Assembly: GCA_947646655.1 (NCBI GenBank)
Contig: CANSHI010000009.1
Location: 1-59,069 of the forward strand
Direction: 5' to 3'
Length of the DNA: 59,069 nucleotides
DNA from: an uncultured bacterium
GTDB lineage: Bacteria; Bacillota_I; Bacilli_A; RF39; UBA660
Below the pieces are notes generated by a model, which was not told the origin of the DNA, made no database searches, and saw nothing but the letters and a program-made list of their open reading frames with translations. Position numbers and translations under genes: made by a program. Of the stretch, positions 51,301-59,069 are shown piece after piece. Within the stretch, counting starts at the first letter, position 1. Every line of letters begins with the position of its first letter.

Positions 51301-51669
51301 TTGGCAATAGAAAACTTAATCTTATTTACGGTGGCATTTTTAATATTTTTTGTGGGAAGGTTTTTAGTGTATTTAATAAATAAAAAGCGAATTAAAAATA
51401 ACAAAAAACTTAAAAAAGATTTAACGCCATTAGAAGTGAAGTACTTAAAAAGAAAGTTTAAAATAAATCCTAAAAAAATAGATAAGAAGTCATTTATGTT
51501 ATTATTTAGTGGACTCGATGGAATAATTATAGGAATTACATGTGTTTGTGTGGTCAATGTTTGCGATATAATTATTTTACAGTTGCTATTAGGTTTGATA
51601 TTAGTTTTGGCTTTGATTTTCATATTTTATGAGATTTTAGGAAGAATTTTAGTGAGGAAAGGTGATTAA
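51301..51669 (+). CDS. Small membrane protein between T-box and leuS
   Basis: A 122-residue protein with a membrane segment at 5-22, a basic middle (KKRIKNNKKLKKDLTPLEVKYLKRKFKIN) and two more segments at about 68-110. I do not recognise the family. It starts TTG 51301 after AAAGTGGTGA and ends 2 bases before leuS, so it is under the same leucine-tRNA control. Its role in translation or amino-acid supply is a guess from position only. Confidence 0.65.
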   Translation: MAIENLILFTVAFLIFFVGRFLVYLINKKRIKNNKKLKKDLTPLEVKYLKRKFKINPKKIDKKSFMLLFSGLDGIIIGITCVCVVNVCDIIILQLLLGLILVLALIFIFYEILGRILVRKGD

Positions 51670-51671
51670 AA

Positions 51672-54074
51672 ATGAATTATAATTTTAACGATATAGAAAA
51701 AAAATGGCAAAAAATTTGGGAAGAAAAAAAAGCTTTTGAAGCTAAAAATGGAGGAGATAAGGAAAAGTATTATATATTAGTCGAGTTCCCTTATCCGAGT
51801 GGTGCTGGATTGCATGTAGGGCATGTTAGAAGTTATACAGCTTTGGATGCGATCGCACGTTTGAAAAGAGCGCAAGGGTATAATGTTTTATTTCCTATCG
51901 GATGGGATGCTTTTGGTGCTCCAGCGGAGGCTTACGCTATAAAAAATCATGTATATCCTGCTGATATGGTATCAAAATGTATCGATACTTTTAAGGGGCA
52001 AATTAAATCTTTGGGATTATCGTTCGATTGGTCTCGTGAAATTAATACTACAGATCCAAATTATTATAAATGGACACAGTGGCAATTTTTACAATTTTAT
52101 AAAGCTGGTTTGGCTTATAAAGCTGAAAAAGAAATAAATTGGTGCAATAATTGTAAAACAGGTTTGAGTAATGAAGATGCTGCTGGTGGTGTTTGTGAAC
52201 GTTGTGGAAATCCAACGACTAAAAAACTTAAGAATCAATGGATGTTAAAAATGAGTGAGTATGCTGATAGTTTAATAGAAGGGCTTCAAGATACCGAGTT
52301 TTTGGATAAGATTAAAACTGCTCAAATCAACTGGATTGGTAAGAGTATTGGAGCGGAAGTTAACTTTAAATTAGACGGATTAGACGAAGATTTAACCGTA
52401 TTTACGACTCGTGCAGATACATTGTTCGGAGTGACTGCTATGGTAATTTCACCTGAACATAAACTCATCGAAAAATATAAAGATAAAATCAAAAATATTG
52501 ATGAAATAGTAGAATATCAGGAACTTGCTCATAAAAAGAGCGAGATCGAAAGAACGGATGCGACGAGAGAAAAAACGGGAGTTAAAATCGAAGGGTTGAA
52601 GGCTATAAATCCTGTTAATGATCGTGTAATAGATATTTGGGTAAGTGATTATGTACTTGCAAGTTATGGAACAGGTGCGATTATGATGGTGCCTGCTCAC
52701 GACGAGAGAGACTATGCTTTTGCTAGAAAGTTTGGTATCGAAATAATACCAGTTATAAGTGGTGGCAACATAGAAGAGGAAGCTTATACTGGCGATGGGG
52801 TACATATCAATTCGGAGTTCTTAGATGGTTTAGGTAAAGAAGAAGCTATCGCTAAAATGATCGAGTTTTTAGAAAAAAATAAAGCTGGTCAAAAGAAAGT
52901 TAATTATCGACTTCAAGACTGGGTATTCTCAAGACAACGTTTTTGGGGAGAACCTATTCCAATGGTCTACTGTGAAAAATGTGGTTGGGAACCTGTTCGG
53001 GAAGAAGATTTGCCCGTTATACTTCCCGATGTTCCATCTTATGAGCCGACGGATAATGGTGAAAGTCCTCTATCGACTGTAGAAGAGTGGGTTAATACAA
53101 CTTGTCCAAAATGTGGAGGACATGCTGTTCGTGAGACTGATACGATGCCTAACTGGGCTGGTTCTAGCTGGTATTGGATACGTTATATGGATGCTAACTG
53201 TGAGGAATCTATTGCATCAAAAGAAGCACTTGATTATTGGGGACAAGTCGATTTATATAATGGTGGAATGGAACATGCGACGAGACATTTACTTTATGCA
53301 AGATTTTGGAATCAATTTTTATACGATCAAGGTCTATTAAGTGTTCGTGAACCGTTTAAAAAACGTGTTGCTCATGGAATGATTTTAGGCGAGAATAATG
53401 AAAAGATGAGTAAGAGTAAAGGTAATGTCGTCAATCCAGATGATATGGTCAATTCTTATGGAGCAGATGCTTTAAGAACTTATGAAATGTTTATTGGAGA
53501 CTACACTAAAGATGCTTCGTGGAGTGAAAATGGGCTTAAGAGTTGCAAAAAGTTTTTAGATAGAATATACCGCTTAGGCGAAAAACTAAACGAGAGTAAT
53601 GAGTATTCTAAAGAATTAGAAGCAGAAATCCACAAAACTATTAAAAAAGTTACAGAAGATATTTTAACTATGAATTTTAACACAGCTGTATCGGCTTTGA
53701 TGATATTGTTAAATAATTATGATAAACAGGGTGAAATAAGTCGCAAAGATTACAGAACTTTAATACAATTATTGAACCCTATAGCACCTCATGTTACAGA
53801 AGAAATAAATGAAATGTATAATTTAGGTGAGGCACTTAATGAGTCCGCTTGGCCTAATTGGGATGCTGAAAAATTAATAGACGATACTTATGAAATCGGT
53901 GTACAAGTTAATGGCAAACTTCGTGCAAGTATTTTAGTAAATACAGAAGATGGTGAAGAAGAAATAAAAGAAAAAGCTTTCGCGAATGAAAACATCAAAA
54001 AGTATATCGATGGTATGGAAATAGTTAAAGTTATTGCTATTCCTAAAAGAATAGTAAGTATAGTTATAAAATAA
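51672..54074 (+). CDS. leuS: Leucyl-tRNA synthetase
   Basis: A full-length 800-residue class I synthetase. HIGH-type motif is in FPYPSGAGLHVGHVRSY near residues 38-54, a zinc-type pair CNNC/CERC near 160-180, the editing domain around GTGAIMMVPAHDERDYAFA, and KMSKSKGN near 578. The C-terminus contains the anticodon-binding domain. AGGAAAGGTG precedes the start, with the in-frame ATG at 51672. It charges tRNA-Leu and is controlled by the T-box upstream. Confidence 0.98.
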   Translation: MNYNFNDIEKKWQKIWEEKKAFEAKNGGDKEKYYILVEFPYPSGAGLHVGHVRSYTALDAIARLKRAQGYNVLFPIGWDAFGAPAEAYAIKNHVYPADMVSKCIDTFKGQIKSLGLSFDWSREINTTDPNYYKWTQWQFLQFYKAGLAYKAEKEINWCNNCKTGLSNEDAAGGVCERCGNPTTKKLKNQWMLKMSEYADSLIEGLQDTEFLDKIKTAQINWIGKSIGAEVNFKLDGLDEDLTVFTTRADTLFGVTAMVISPEHKLIEKYKDKIKNIDEIVEYQELAHKKSEIERTDATREKTGVKIEGLKAINPVNDRVIDIWVSDYVLASYGTGAIMMVPAHDERDYAFARKFGIEIIPVISGGNIEEEAYTGDGVHINSEFLDGLGKEEAIAKMIEFLEKNKAGQKKVNYRLQDWVFSRQRFWGEPIPMVYCEKCGWEPVREEDLPVILPDVPSYEPTDNGESPLSTVEEWVNTTCPKCGGHAVRETDTMPNWAGSSWYWIRYMDANCEESIASKEALDYWGQVDLYNGGMEHATRHLLYARFWNQFLYDQGLLSVREPFKKRVAHGMILGENNEKMSKSKGNVVNPDDMVNSYGADALRTYEMFIGDYTKDASWSENGLKSCKKFLDRIYRLGEKLNESNEYSKELEAEIHKTIKKVTEDILTMNFNTAVSALMILLNNYDKQGEISRKDYRTLIQLLNPIAPHVTEEINEMYNLGEALNESAWPNWDAEKLIDDTYEIGVQVNGKLRASILVNTEDGEEEIKEKAFANENIKKYIDGMEIVKVIAIPKRIVSIVIK

Positions 54075-54105
54075 GTTTTAGTTTTTAAATGCTAAAACTT
54101 TTTTT
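54073..54105 (+). terminator. Terminator after leuS
   Basis: AAGTTTTAG (54073-54081) and CTAAAACTT (54092-54100) form a 9-bp stem and run into T7. Confidence 0.9.
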
Positions 54106-54172
54106 ATAATTTTGAGAAATTACTCATATTTGGAAAATTACTTATAAATTTGACAAAATAAAGTAAAGCTCA

Positions 54173-54201
54173 TTGTATAACAATAAATATTTTAGTATAA
54201 T
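54173..54201 (+). promoter_or_regulatory. Promoter of locus D peptide mRNA
   Basis: TTGTAT (54173-54178), 17 bases, TATAAT (54196-54201). The predicted transcript begins near 54208. Confidence 0.65.
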
Positions 54202-54266
54202 TTTTATTAGGAAATACTAAACTGTTGAGTACTTGCCAACTTCTTATAGGAAGGAGGCTTGATATT

Positions 54267-54356
54267 ATGAAGAAAAAAAATTTATTAATCTCATTTCTAA
54301 TAGTAATTATCATTTTATTAATAGTCTCTTTAATGATTCTATGTATAAAAAAATAG
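54267..54356 (+). CDS. Locus D small hydrophobic peptide (29 aa), putative type I toxin
   Basis: The peptide begins MKKKNLLISFLIVI and ends LMILCIKK: basic start, hydrophobic helix, basic end. AAGGAGG sits just upstream of ATG 54267. The mRNA leader has GTTGAGTACTTGCC (54224-54237), which can pair with GGTAAGTACTCAAC (54399-54412) in its own 3' region (13 of 14 plus a G-U), a long-range fold like that which keeps hok mRNA inactive. Two related hairpins end the mRNA (54355-54383 and 54402-54431, then CCCTTTTTT). Confidence 0.65.
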   Translation: MKKKNLLISFLIVIIILLIVSLMILCIKK

Positions 54357-54462
54357 TACTCAATCTAGCAAAAGATTAAGTACGAATCTAAATATTTAGG
54401 TAAGTACTCAACTCGGCAAAGTTAAGTATTTCCCTTTTTTACTTTATGCAAGTTTCCTTGAC
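54347..54462 (-). ncRNA. Locus D antisense RNA (putative antitoxin RNA)
   Basis: Promoter on the minus strand: TTGACA (54497-54492), 17 bases, TATTAT (54474-54469), starting near 54462. The RNA of about 115 bases forms two hairpins and ends at ATTGAGTACTA then T7 (complement of 54347-54353). It carries GTTGAGTACTTACC, almost the same as the peptide mRNA leader, so it can take the place of that leader in pairing with the mRNA 3' arm. It overlaps the 3' third of the peptide mRNA. Confidence 0.65.
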
Positions 54463-54561
54463 ATATTCATAATATCATATTTTACTAATCTTGTCAAAAT
54501 TTACATTAGATAGTTCTTAAAAAATATAAGTGAAAGAATTTTTTTAAAACTCTTTTACATA

Positions 54562-55380
54562 TTAAAAATTTAATTTTGAGATCATGAACTTTTTGCGTTT
54601 TTCATCAAAATCAGTTAATCGACTTATTAAAAATTTTGGTATTTTAATACCTTGTTTATCTTCAATACTTGTTAAAGCTTTACGCATATTAAACAGTAAA
54701 ACTTTTTTTAAACTTGATTGAATGTTTGAACTATTTAATAGTCGAGATAAAAAATCAAAATCAATTTCTACTTTGTTTCCAAATTCATCTATAAACAAAT
54801 CATCTTCATATTTTTCTAAATATATATTTCTAAAAGAATGTTCATAATCGAAAAGTGGCGCTAAGGAAATATTTTCTTGTGTCTTTTCGCATAAAACGTT
54901 TGGACCTGAATCAGTTTCGGCAGCATAAAAATTACGCATTAAATATCTAGCCAACTCATTTTTAAAAGGAGTATTATCATATTTTCTTTCTGTTAAAGTA
55001 GTTATTATTAAATTTAGATCATCTTTTGATAAGTGGTACGACTCGATATAATTCTTAGTTGGCTCTCTAAAATTTTTACTCAATAAACCTACGATACATC
55101 CTCTGTCAGATAATAATCGATATTCAATAGTTTTCAAGCCCATAAACTTAGATAATTCGACTCCTAAAAGTTCTGATAGAAGATACCTAGTATCTCTCGG
55201 TTGTTTAAAAAAATAATTGTTCCCATTTACACATACATAATTAGAATGAAAACTAAAAAGGTAGTAGGGAATGTTAAGCTTTTGAGCAAGCTCTCTAGTT
55301 GGGGTGATTTCATTAAAACTATTTAAAGTAATTATTTTACTTGGATCAGTTACATCTAATATATATTCTTTATAATTCAT
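54562..55380 (-). CDS. HipA-like kinase-fold protein
   Basis: A 272-residue protein with a HipA/CtkA-type kinase layout: an N-lobe around YVCVNGNNYFFKQPRDTRYLLSELLGVELSKFMGL, and a C-lobe with RYLMRNFYAAETDSGPNVLCE (catalytic-loop-like D..N) and APLFDYEHSF (metal-binding D). HipA kinases phosphorylate proteins such as GltX and cause dormancy, but this has no HipB-type partner gene next to it and lacks the HipA N-terminal domain. The substrate is unknown. Its gene lies beside locus D, about 65 bases beyond the antisense promoter. Confidence 0.65.
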   Translation of the reverse strand: MNYKEYILDVTDPSKIITLNSFNEITPTRELAQKLNIPYYLFSFHSNYVCVNGNNYFFKQPRDTRYLLSELLGVELSKFMGLKTIEYRLLSDRGCIVGLLSKNFREPTKNYIESYHLSKDDLNLIITTLTERKYDNTPFKNELARYLMRNFYAAETDSGPNVLCEKTQENISLAPLFDYEHSFRNIYLEKYEDDLFIDEFGNKVEIDFDFLSRLLNSSNIQSSLKKVLLFNMRKALTSIEDKQGIKIPKFLISRLTDFDEKRKKFMISKLNF

Positions 55381-55487
55381 AAAAATTCCTCGATGAAAAG
55401 TATTTTAACAGAATTGTCTCGTGTCTGTCTAGTAATATAGAAAATTTTTTTTTATTATGCTAATATTAAATTAAGGAGAAGATGAAA

Positions 55488-56399
55488 ATGAAAAATAGAG
55501 TTGTGTTAATAGGATGTGGAAATGTTGGAATGAGTTATGCTTATGCTCTTTTAAACCAGCATACTTATGTAGATGAGTTAGTATTAATAGATGTAAATAG
55601 AGAAAGAATAGAAGGAGAAGCGATGGATTTAAATCATTGTTTAGCTTATAGTCCTTCGCGAGTATTAATACGTGTAGGTGATTATAAAGATTGCAAGGAT
55701 GCTAAAATAGTCGTCATTGCCGCTGGTGCAAACCAAAATCCAGGTGAAACTAGAATGGACTTGATCCATAAAAATAGTAAAATATTTAAATCGATAGTGG
55801 GAGAAGTTATGAAAAATGGATTTGATGGCTGCTTTTTAGTAGCGACAAATCCTTTAGATGTGATGACTTACTTGACATTAAAATATTCGGGACTAAATCC
55901 TAAAAAAGTGATAGGTTCGGGGACAACCTTAGATACTGCAAGACTTAAATATTTGATAAGTGAAAAAGTGCATATTTGTCCAAAAGATATAGGAGCTTAT
56001 GTCATAGGTGAACATGGCGATAGTGAGTTCGTGGCATGGAGTAATGCTAGTATCGCTTCTACTAGTATAGATGAATTTTTGAGCGATGAGAAAAAGAAGG
56101 AACTTGAGAATAATGTGCGAAATTCGGCCTATGAAATCATAAACAGAAAAGGTGCAACATACTATGGAATTGGAATGTGTCTAGTGAGAATTACATCTGC
56201 CATATTAGAAGATAAAAATATTATACTGCCTGTATCAAGCTATGATTCTAAAAATGACGTATGTATTTCTACACCCGCTATTGTAGGTATGAATGGAGTA
56301 GATGAAAAAATATTTATGCCTTTAAACGAAAATGAAACGCAGATGCTTAAAAATTCTATAAACATTATTAAAGAAGCAATAAAATGTGTACTTGATTAG
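55488..56399 (+). CDS. ldh: L-lactate dehydrogenase
   Basis: A 303-residue NAD-dependent lactate dehydrogenase with IGCGNVGMSYAYALL, substrate residues TRMDL and ATNPLDVMTYL, and the catalytic IGEHGDSEFVAWS. It reduces pyruvate to lactate and suggests fermentation. Malate dehydrogenases share the fold, but GEHGDSE and NPLDVMTY fit LDH. ATG 55488 has AAGGAG 9 bases upstream; ATG 55482 is only 3 bases from it. Confidence 0.92.
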   Translation: MKNRVVLIGCGNVGMSYAYALLNQHTYVDELVLIDVNRERIEGEAMDLNHCLAYSPSRVLIRVGDYKDCKDAKIVVIAAGANQNPGETRMDLIHKNSKIFKSIVGEVMKNGFDGCFLVATNPLDVMTYLTLKYSGLNPKKVIGSGTTLDTARLKYLISEKVHICPKDIGAYVIGEHGDSEFVAWSNASIASTSIDEFLSDEKKKELENNVRNSAYEIINRKGATYYGIGMCLVRITSAILEDKNIILPVSSYDSKNDVCISTPAIVGMNGVDEKIFMPLNENETQMLKNSINIIKEAIKCVLD

Positions 56400-56443
56400 T
56401 ATCAAATATAATGGTACAATGGTAAGTCCAAGGAGAGAAAAAT

Positions 56444-57604
56444 ATGGAAGATAAAGAAAGAAATAATTTGTATAGGGGCTTTTTATTAGATTTATTACAA
56501 TGCTCAAAAATAAGCCCATATATGTCACCGATTTTTATAAATAAAAAAATTAGAGAAGCTGATATTAAGTTGGAAGATACCGATGTACCATTAGTTATAG
56601 AGAAAAAGATAATTTTACCAAAGAGTGATCATGACAATGTAAATTCATTAGGAGGCCTTATCGCTTTATGTAAAGATCCTTCTGAATTTTATCAATTAAT
56701 TTATAGTGGAATACTATATTTATTCAATAGAAATGATAATTCATACTTAGACAAACAAATAAAAGGTAGCATTGCCCATTATTTTACTTCAAAGAGTGTC
56801 AGTTGTGAACAGTCTACTAAGAGAAAATATGCTGGAGTAGAGTTTAATCTTTTTTCACCTTATGGTAACCTATTAGATAATTTAATTGCAGAAATAGCTT
56901 TAGTAATTGGAGAAAGAGAATTATTAACGGTTGCTTTAACTTCGGGAGTAAGACACTTAAAGTATAGTATCGATTCTAAAGGTGGAAATACTAAATTGGG
57001 CAGTAAAATAATTTCTAAGTTTGAAAATTTAATATATTTATTCGAATCATTAGAAGCATTAGAAAAGATAAAAGCGTTGAATGATAGTGTCAATCAAAAA
57101 CTTGAAAAAATATTAGAGTTAGTTAATAATAATAGAACTTATAAATTTGCGCTTTTGAGTGCAAACATGTTAGAGAAGAATGATTTCGATTTAAGTAAAA
57201 CTTTTATAAATGACGAAATCGATCCAAGTTTTGAATTAAGCGATTTAGAGAAGCGTGCTGTAAAAATTTATTTAAGCGAATTTTCAAATAATTTTGACAT
57301 GTATTCTTTAGAAACGAAACATTTTGCAACTAGATATAATGGTCTCACTTTTTTAAATAAAATACATATGGTTATGGGTAATTACAATGGTATGTTGGAA
57401 AGCCAAAAATATCGTGTATTAAGGCAATGGAAATCTATACAAAAAGATATATTAGAAGCTGCTTTAAATGTTAAAGAAGTTGATCCATCAGTCGATTTAG
57501 ATGAGCTTGTTAGATTAGCTTCTTATGAGAGCGATACGAGTTATGATTTAAGTCAAAGCCATAAAATGAAAGTCTTTAAAAAACGTGCTCAGAAAGATAG
57601 TTAA
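56444..57604 (+). CDS. Unknown soluble protein
   Basis: A 386-residue protein with no membrane segment. It is mostly helical, with a coiled-coil-like stretch near residues 200-225 (SLEALEKIKALNDSVNQKLEKIL) and long charged C-terminal helices. I see no motif that points to a family. AAGGAGAG precedes ATG 56444. It lies 45 bases after ldh on the same strand and may be co-transcribed. Codon use is like the rest of the window. Confidence 0.7.
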   Translation: MEDKERNNLYRGFLLDLLQCSKISPYMSPIFINKKIREADIKLEDTDVPLVIEKKIILPKSDHDNVNSLGGLIALCKDPSEFYQLIYSGILYLFNRNDNSYLDKQIKGSIAHYFTSKSVSCEQSTKRKYAGVEFNLFSPYGNLLDNLIAEIALVIGERELLTVALTSGVRHLKYSIDSKGGNTKLGSKIISKFENLIYLFESLEALEKIKALNDSVNQKLEKILELVNNNRTYKFALLSANMLEKNDFDLSKTFINDEIDPSFELSDLEKRAVKIYLSEFSNNFDMYSLETKHFATRYNGLTFLNKIHMVMGNYNGMLESQKYRVLRQWKSIQKDILEAALNVKEVDPSVDLDELVRLASYESDTSYDLSQSHKMKVFKKRAQKDS

Positions 57605-57615
57605 AATAAATTTTG

Positions 57616-57644
57616 TTGAAACATTGGTTAGTTAATGTTATAAT
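57616..57644 (+). promoter_or_regulatory. Promoter of the serS T-box gene
   Basis: TTGAAA (57616-57621), 17 bases, TATAAT (57639-57644), near consensus. Confidence 0.8.
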
Positions 57645-57650
57645 TTTATT

Positions 57651-57855
57651 AATACGAAGAAAGAACCTAAGTAATGTAAGATCTTATTCTTAGAGATTTA
57701 GTGGCTGGTGAAAACTAAAATTAAGAGTACATGAAATCTAGTTCTTGAGTGCATCTAATAAATGCCGTGAGCTCGCGTTAAGAGTTTAAGAGTAAAAATT
57801 AGGATGGTACCGCGGTTAATTCGCTCCTTAGGAGGTTTTAATACGCGTTTTTTTT
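57651..57855 (+). promoter_or_regulatory. T-box riboswitch (serine tRNA)
   Basis: The T-box AGGATGGTACCGCG is at 57801-57814. A terminator with CGCG...CGCG arms and T8 follows at 57811-57855. Stem I parts include AGAGATTTAGTGGCTGGTGAAA. TCT at 57737-57739 is a candidate Ser specifier. The leader sits directly before serS. Confidence 0.9.
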
Positions 57856-57871
57856 AGGAAGGAAATTGAAT

Positions 57872-59069
57872 ATGATAGATATTGAATTAATAAGAAATAA
57901 TAAGGATATTGTAAAAGAAAATATTAAGAAAAAATTTCAAGATAAGAAACTACCTATAGTTGATGAAGTTTATGAGTTAGATAAACAATATAGGAATGCT
58001 AAGCTAGAAGGGGATACTTTAAGAAGTGAGAAAAATAAATTATCTGGTGAAATTGGAAATTTAATGCGTGAAGGTAAAACTAGTGAAGCAGATGAAATAA
58101 AGAAAAAAGTAAGTGAAAACAACCAAAAAATAGCTGAATTAGAAATGCGTGAGCAAGAACTAGAGAGTGTTATTCGCGAGAAAATGATGGCTATCCCTCA
58201 GATCATAGATGAAAGTGTGCCTGTTGGTAGGGATGATAGTGAGAATGTGGAGATCGAAAAGTTTGGAGATCCAATTGTGCCCGATTATGAAATACCATAT
58301 CATGCCGATATATGTGAGGCTTTAAGTGGTTTAGATAAAGAATCTGCAGGTAGAACGACTGGAAATGGCTTTTACTATCTCGTTGGGGATATTGCAAGAC
58401 TTCATGAAGCGACTATTGCATATGCTAGAGATTTTATGATCGATAAAGGATTTACTTATTGTATTCCACCCTTCATGATTAGAAGCGATGTCGTAACAGG
58501 AGTTATGTCTTTTGAAGAAATGGATGCGATGATGTATAAAATAGAGGGTGAAGATTTGTATCTTATTGGAACGAGTGAACATTCTATGATTGGTAAATTT
58601 AAAGGACAATTGATTAAAGAAAGTGAACTTCCAATCGCAATGACTTCTTACTCACCTTGTTTTAGAAAAGAAGTAGGGGCTCACGGAATTGAAGAGAGAG
58701 GACTTTATCGAGTACATCAGTTTGAAAAACAAGAAATGATCGTTTTGTGTAAACCCGAAGAAGCGATGGATTGGTATAATAAAATGTGGTCTTATACTGT
58801 TGAATTTTTTAGAAGTTTAGATGTACCAGTGCGTACTTTAGAATGTTGTTCTGGAGATTTGGCAGATTTAAAAGTTAAATCTTGCGATGTAGAGGCTTGG
58901 AGTCCTAGACAACAAAAATATTATGAAGTGGGTTCTTGTTCAACTTTAGGTACTGCTCAAGCAAGACGTCTCGGTATAAGAATGAAAACGGATAAAGGAA
59001 ACGAATTTTTAGCGACTTTAAATAATCCTGTAGTAGGCTTATGCACTCAAATAGGAAATTGGTTGAAAT
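57872..59069 (+). CDS. serS: Seryl-tRNA synthetase, cut by the window end
   Basis: The reading frame is open to the last base, giving about 399 residues of the usual 420-425. The N-terminal coiled-coil arm (about residues 25-100) is followed by the class II catalytic domain: motif 2 region SPCFRKEVGAHGIEERGLYRVHQFEKQEM and motif 3 not fully reached (TLNNPVVGLCTQIGNWL). AAGGAAATTGA precedes ATG 57872. It charges tRNA-Ser, and the T-box upstream responds to the uncharged tRNA. Confidence 0.97.
   Translation, partial: MIDIELIRNNKDIVKENIKKKFQDKKLPIVDEVYELDKQYRNAKLEGDTLRSEKNKLSGEIGNLMREGKTSEADEIKKKVSENNQKIAELEMREQELESVIREKMMAIPQIIDESVPVGRDDSENVEIEKFGDPIVPDYEIPYHADICEALSGLDKESAGRTTGNGFYYLVGDIARLHEATIAYARDFMIDKGFTYCIPPFMIRSDVVTGVMSFEEMDAMMYKIEGEDLYLIGTSEHSMIGKFKGQLIKESELPIAMTSYSPCFRKEVGAHGIEERGLYRVHQFEKQEMIVLCKPEEAMDWYNKMWSYTVEFFRSLDVPVRTLECCSGDLADLKVKSCDVEAWSPRQQKYYEVGSCSTLGTAQARRLGIRMKTDKGNEFLATLNNPVVGLCTQIGNWLK

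Noticed and set aside
1..59069. CRISPR arrays, insertion sequences, prophage or integrase genes
   Set aside because: I saw no regularly spaced repeats, transposase motifs, terminal inverted repeats or phage structural genes. Only remnants at 46460-47373 hint at former mobile cargo.

Overview
The window is AT-rich chromosomal DNA from a low-GC Gram-positive bacterium that uses the standard code (TGA terminates several genes). Signs include AGGAGG-type ribosome sites with ATG/TTG/GTG starts, T-box leaders, sortase, TasA/SipW-type surface proteins, a Bacillus-like elongator tRNA-Met and compact operons. It resembles uncultured gut Bacilli related to Mollicutes (RF39-like); that placement is inference from gene style only.

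Layout: 1-800 tRNA-Met and a small-peptide/antisense-RNA locus (A). 802-5347 a MATE transporter fused to a cytidylate-kinase-like domain, DUF3781, VanZ, two lipoproteins and a UcpA-like reductase. 5400-5750 locus B. 5886-13361 rarA, an ABC-F ATPase, a SipW-like peptidase, a membrane thioredoxin and two helical-repeat proteins. 13483-15001 an XRE regulator with a DUF4097 protein. 15082-16837 the first large surface protein behind a poly-G promoter. 16930-22174 a PIG-L deacetylase, a FAD/Rieske oxidoreductase, a beta-helix surface protein and a divergent class B-like sortase. 22260-32637 a NatAB-like exporter, a 31-residue-repeat protein with a sigma-like partner, and an FtsX-type ABC exporter separated from its probable two-component system by tandem loci C1 and C2. 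34111-35130 cvpA and trxA. 35214-44370 a cluster of related surface proteins. 44448-46370 RNA-modification genes. 46460-47373 gene remnants. 47477-51076 a GH31-like protein. 51089-54074 T-box, membrane protein and leuS. 54208-54462 locus D. 54562-59069 a HipA-like kinase-fold protein, ldh, an unknown gene, and a T-box with serS (cut by the window end).

Two themes stand out. First, five copies of a compact two-RNA module each encode a 22-29 residue hydrophobic peptide and a short convergent antisense RNA, with matched promoters and overlapping terminator hairpins. The layout is like plasmid par/Fst type I toxin-antitoxin loci, but the peptides do not look like Fst. Second, a family of secreted proteins shares a lectin-like C-terminal module. 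Two members have an identical 171-bp leader with a 12-G tract between the -35 and -10 boxes, a 383-bp identical coding block, and a highly divergent C-terminal segment with abruptly different codon use. Together these suggest phase-variable expression and antigenic variation by recombination.
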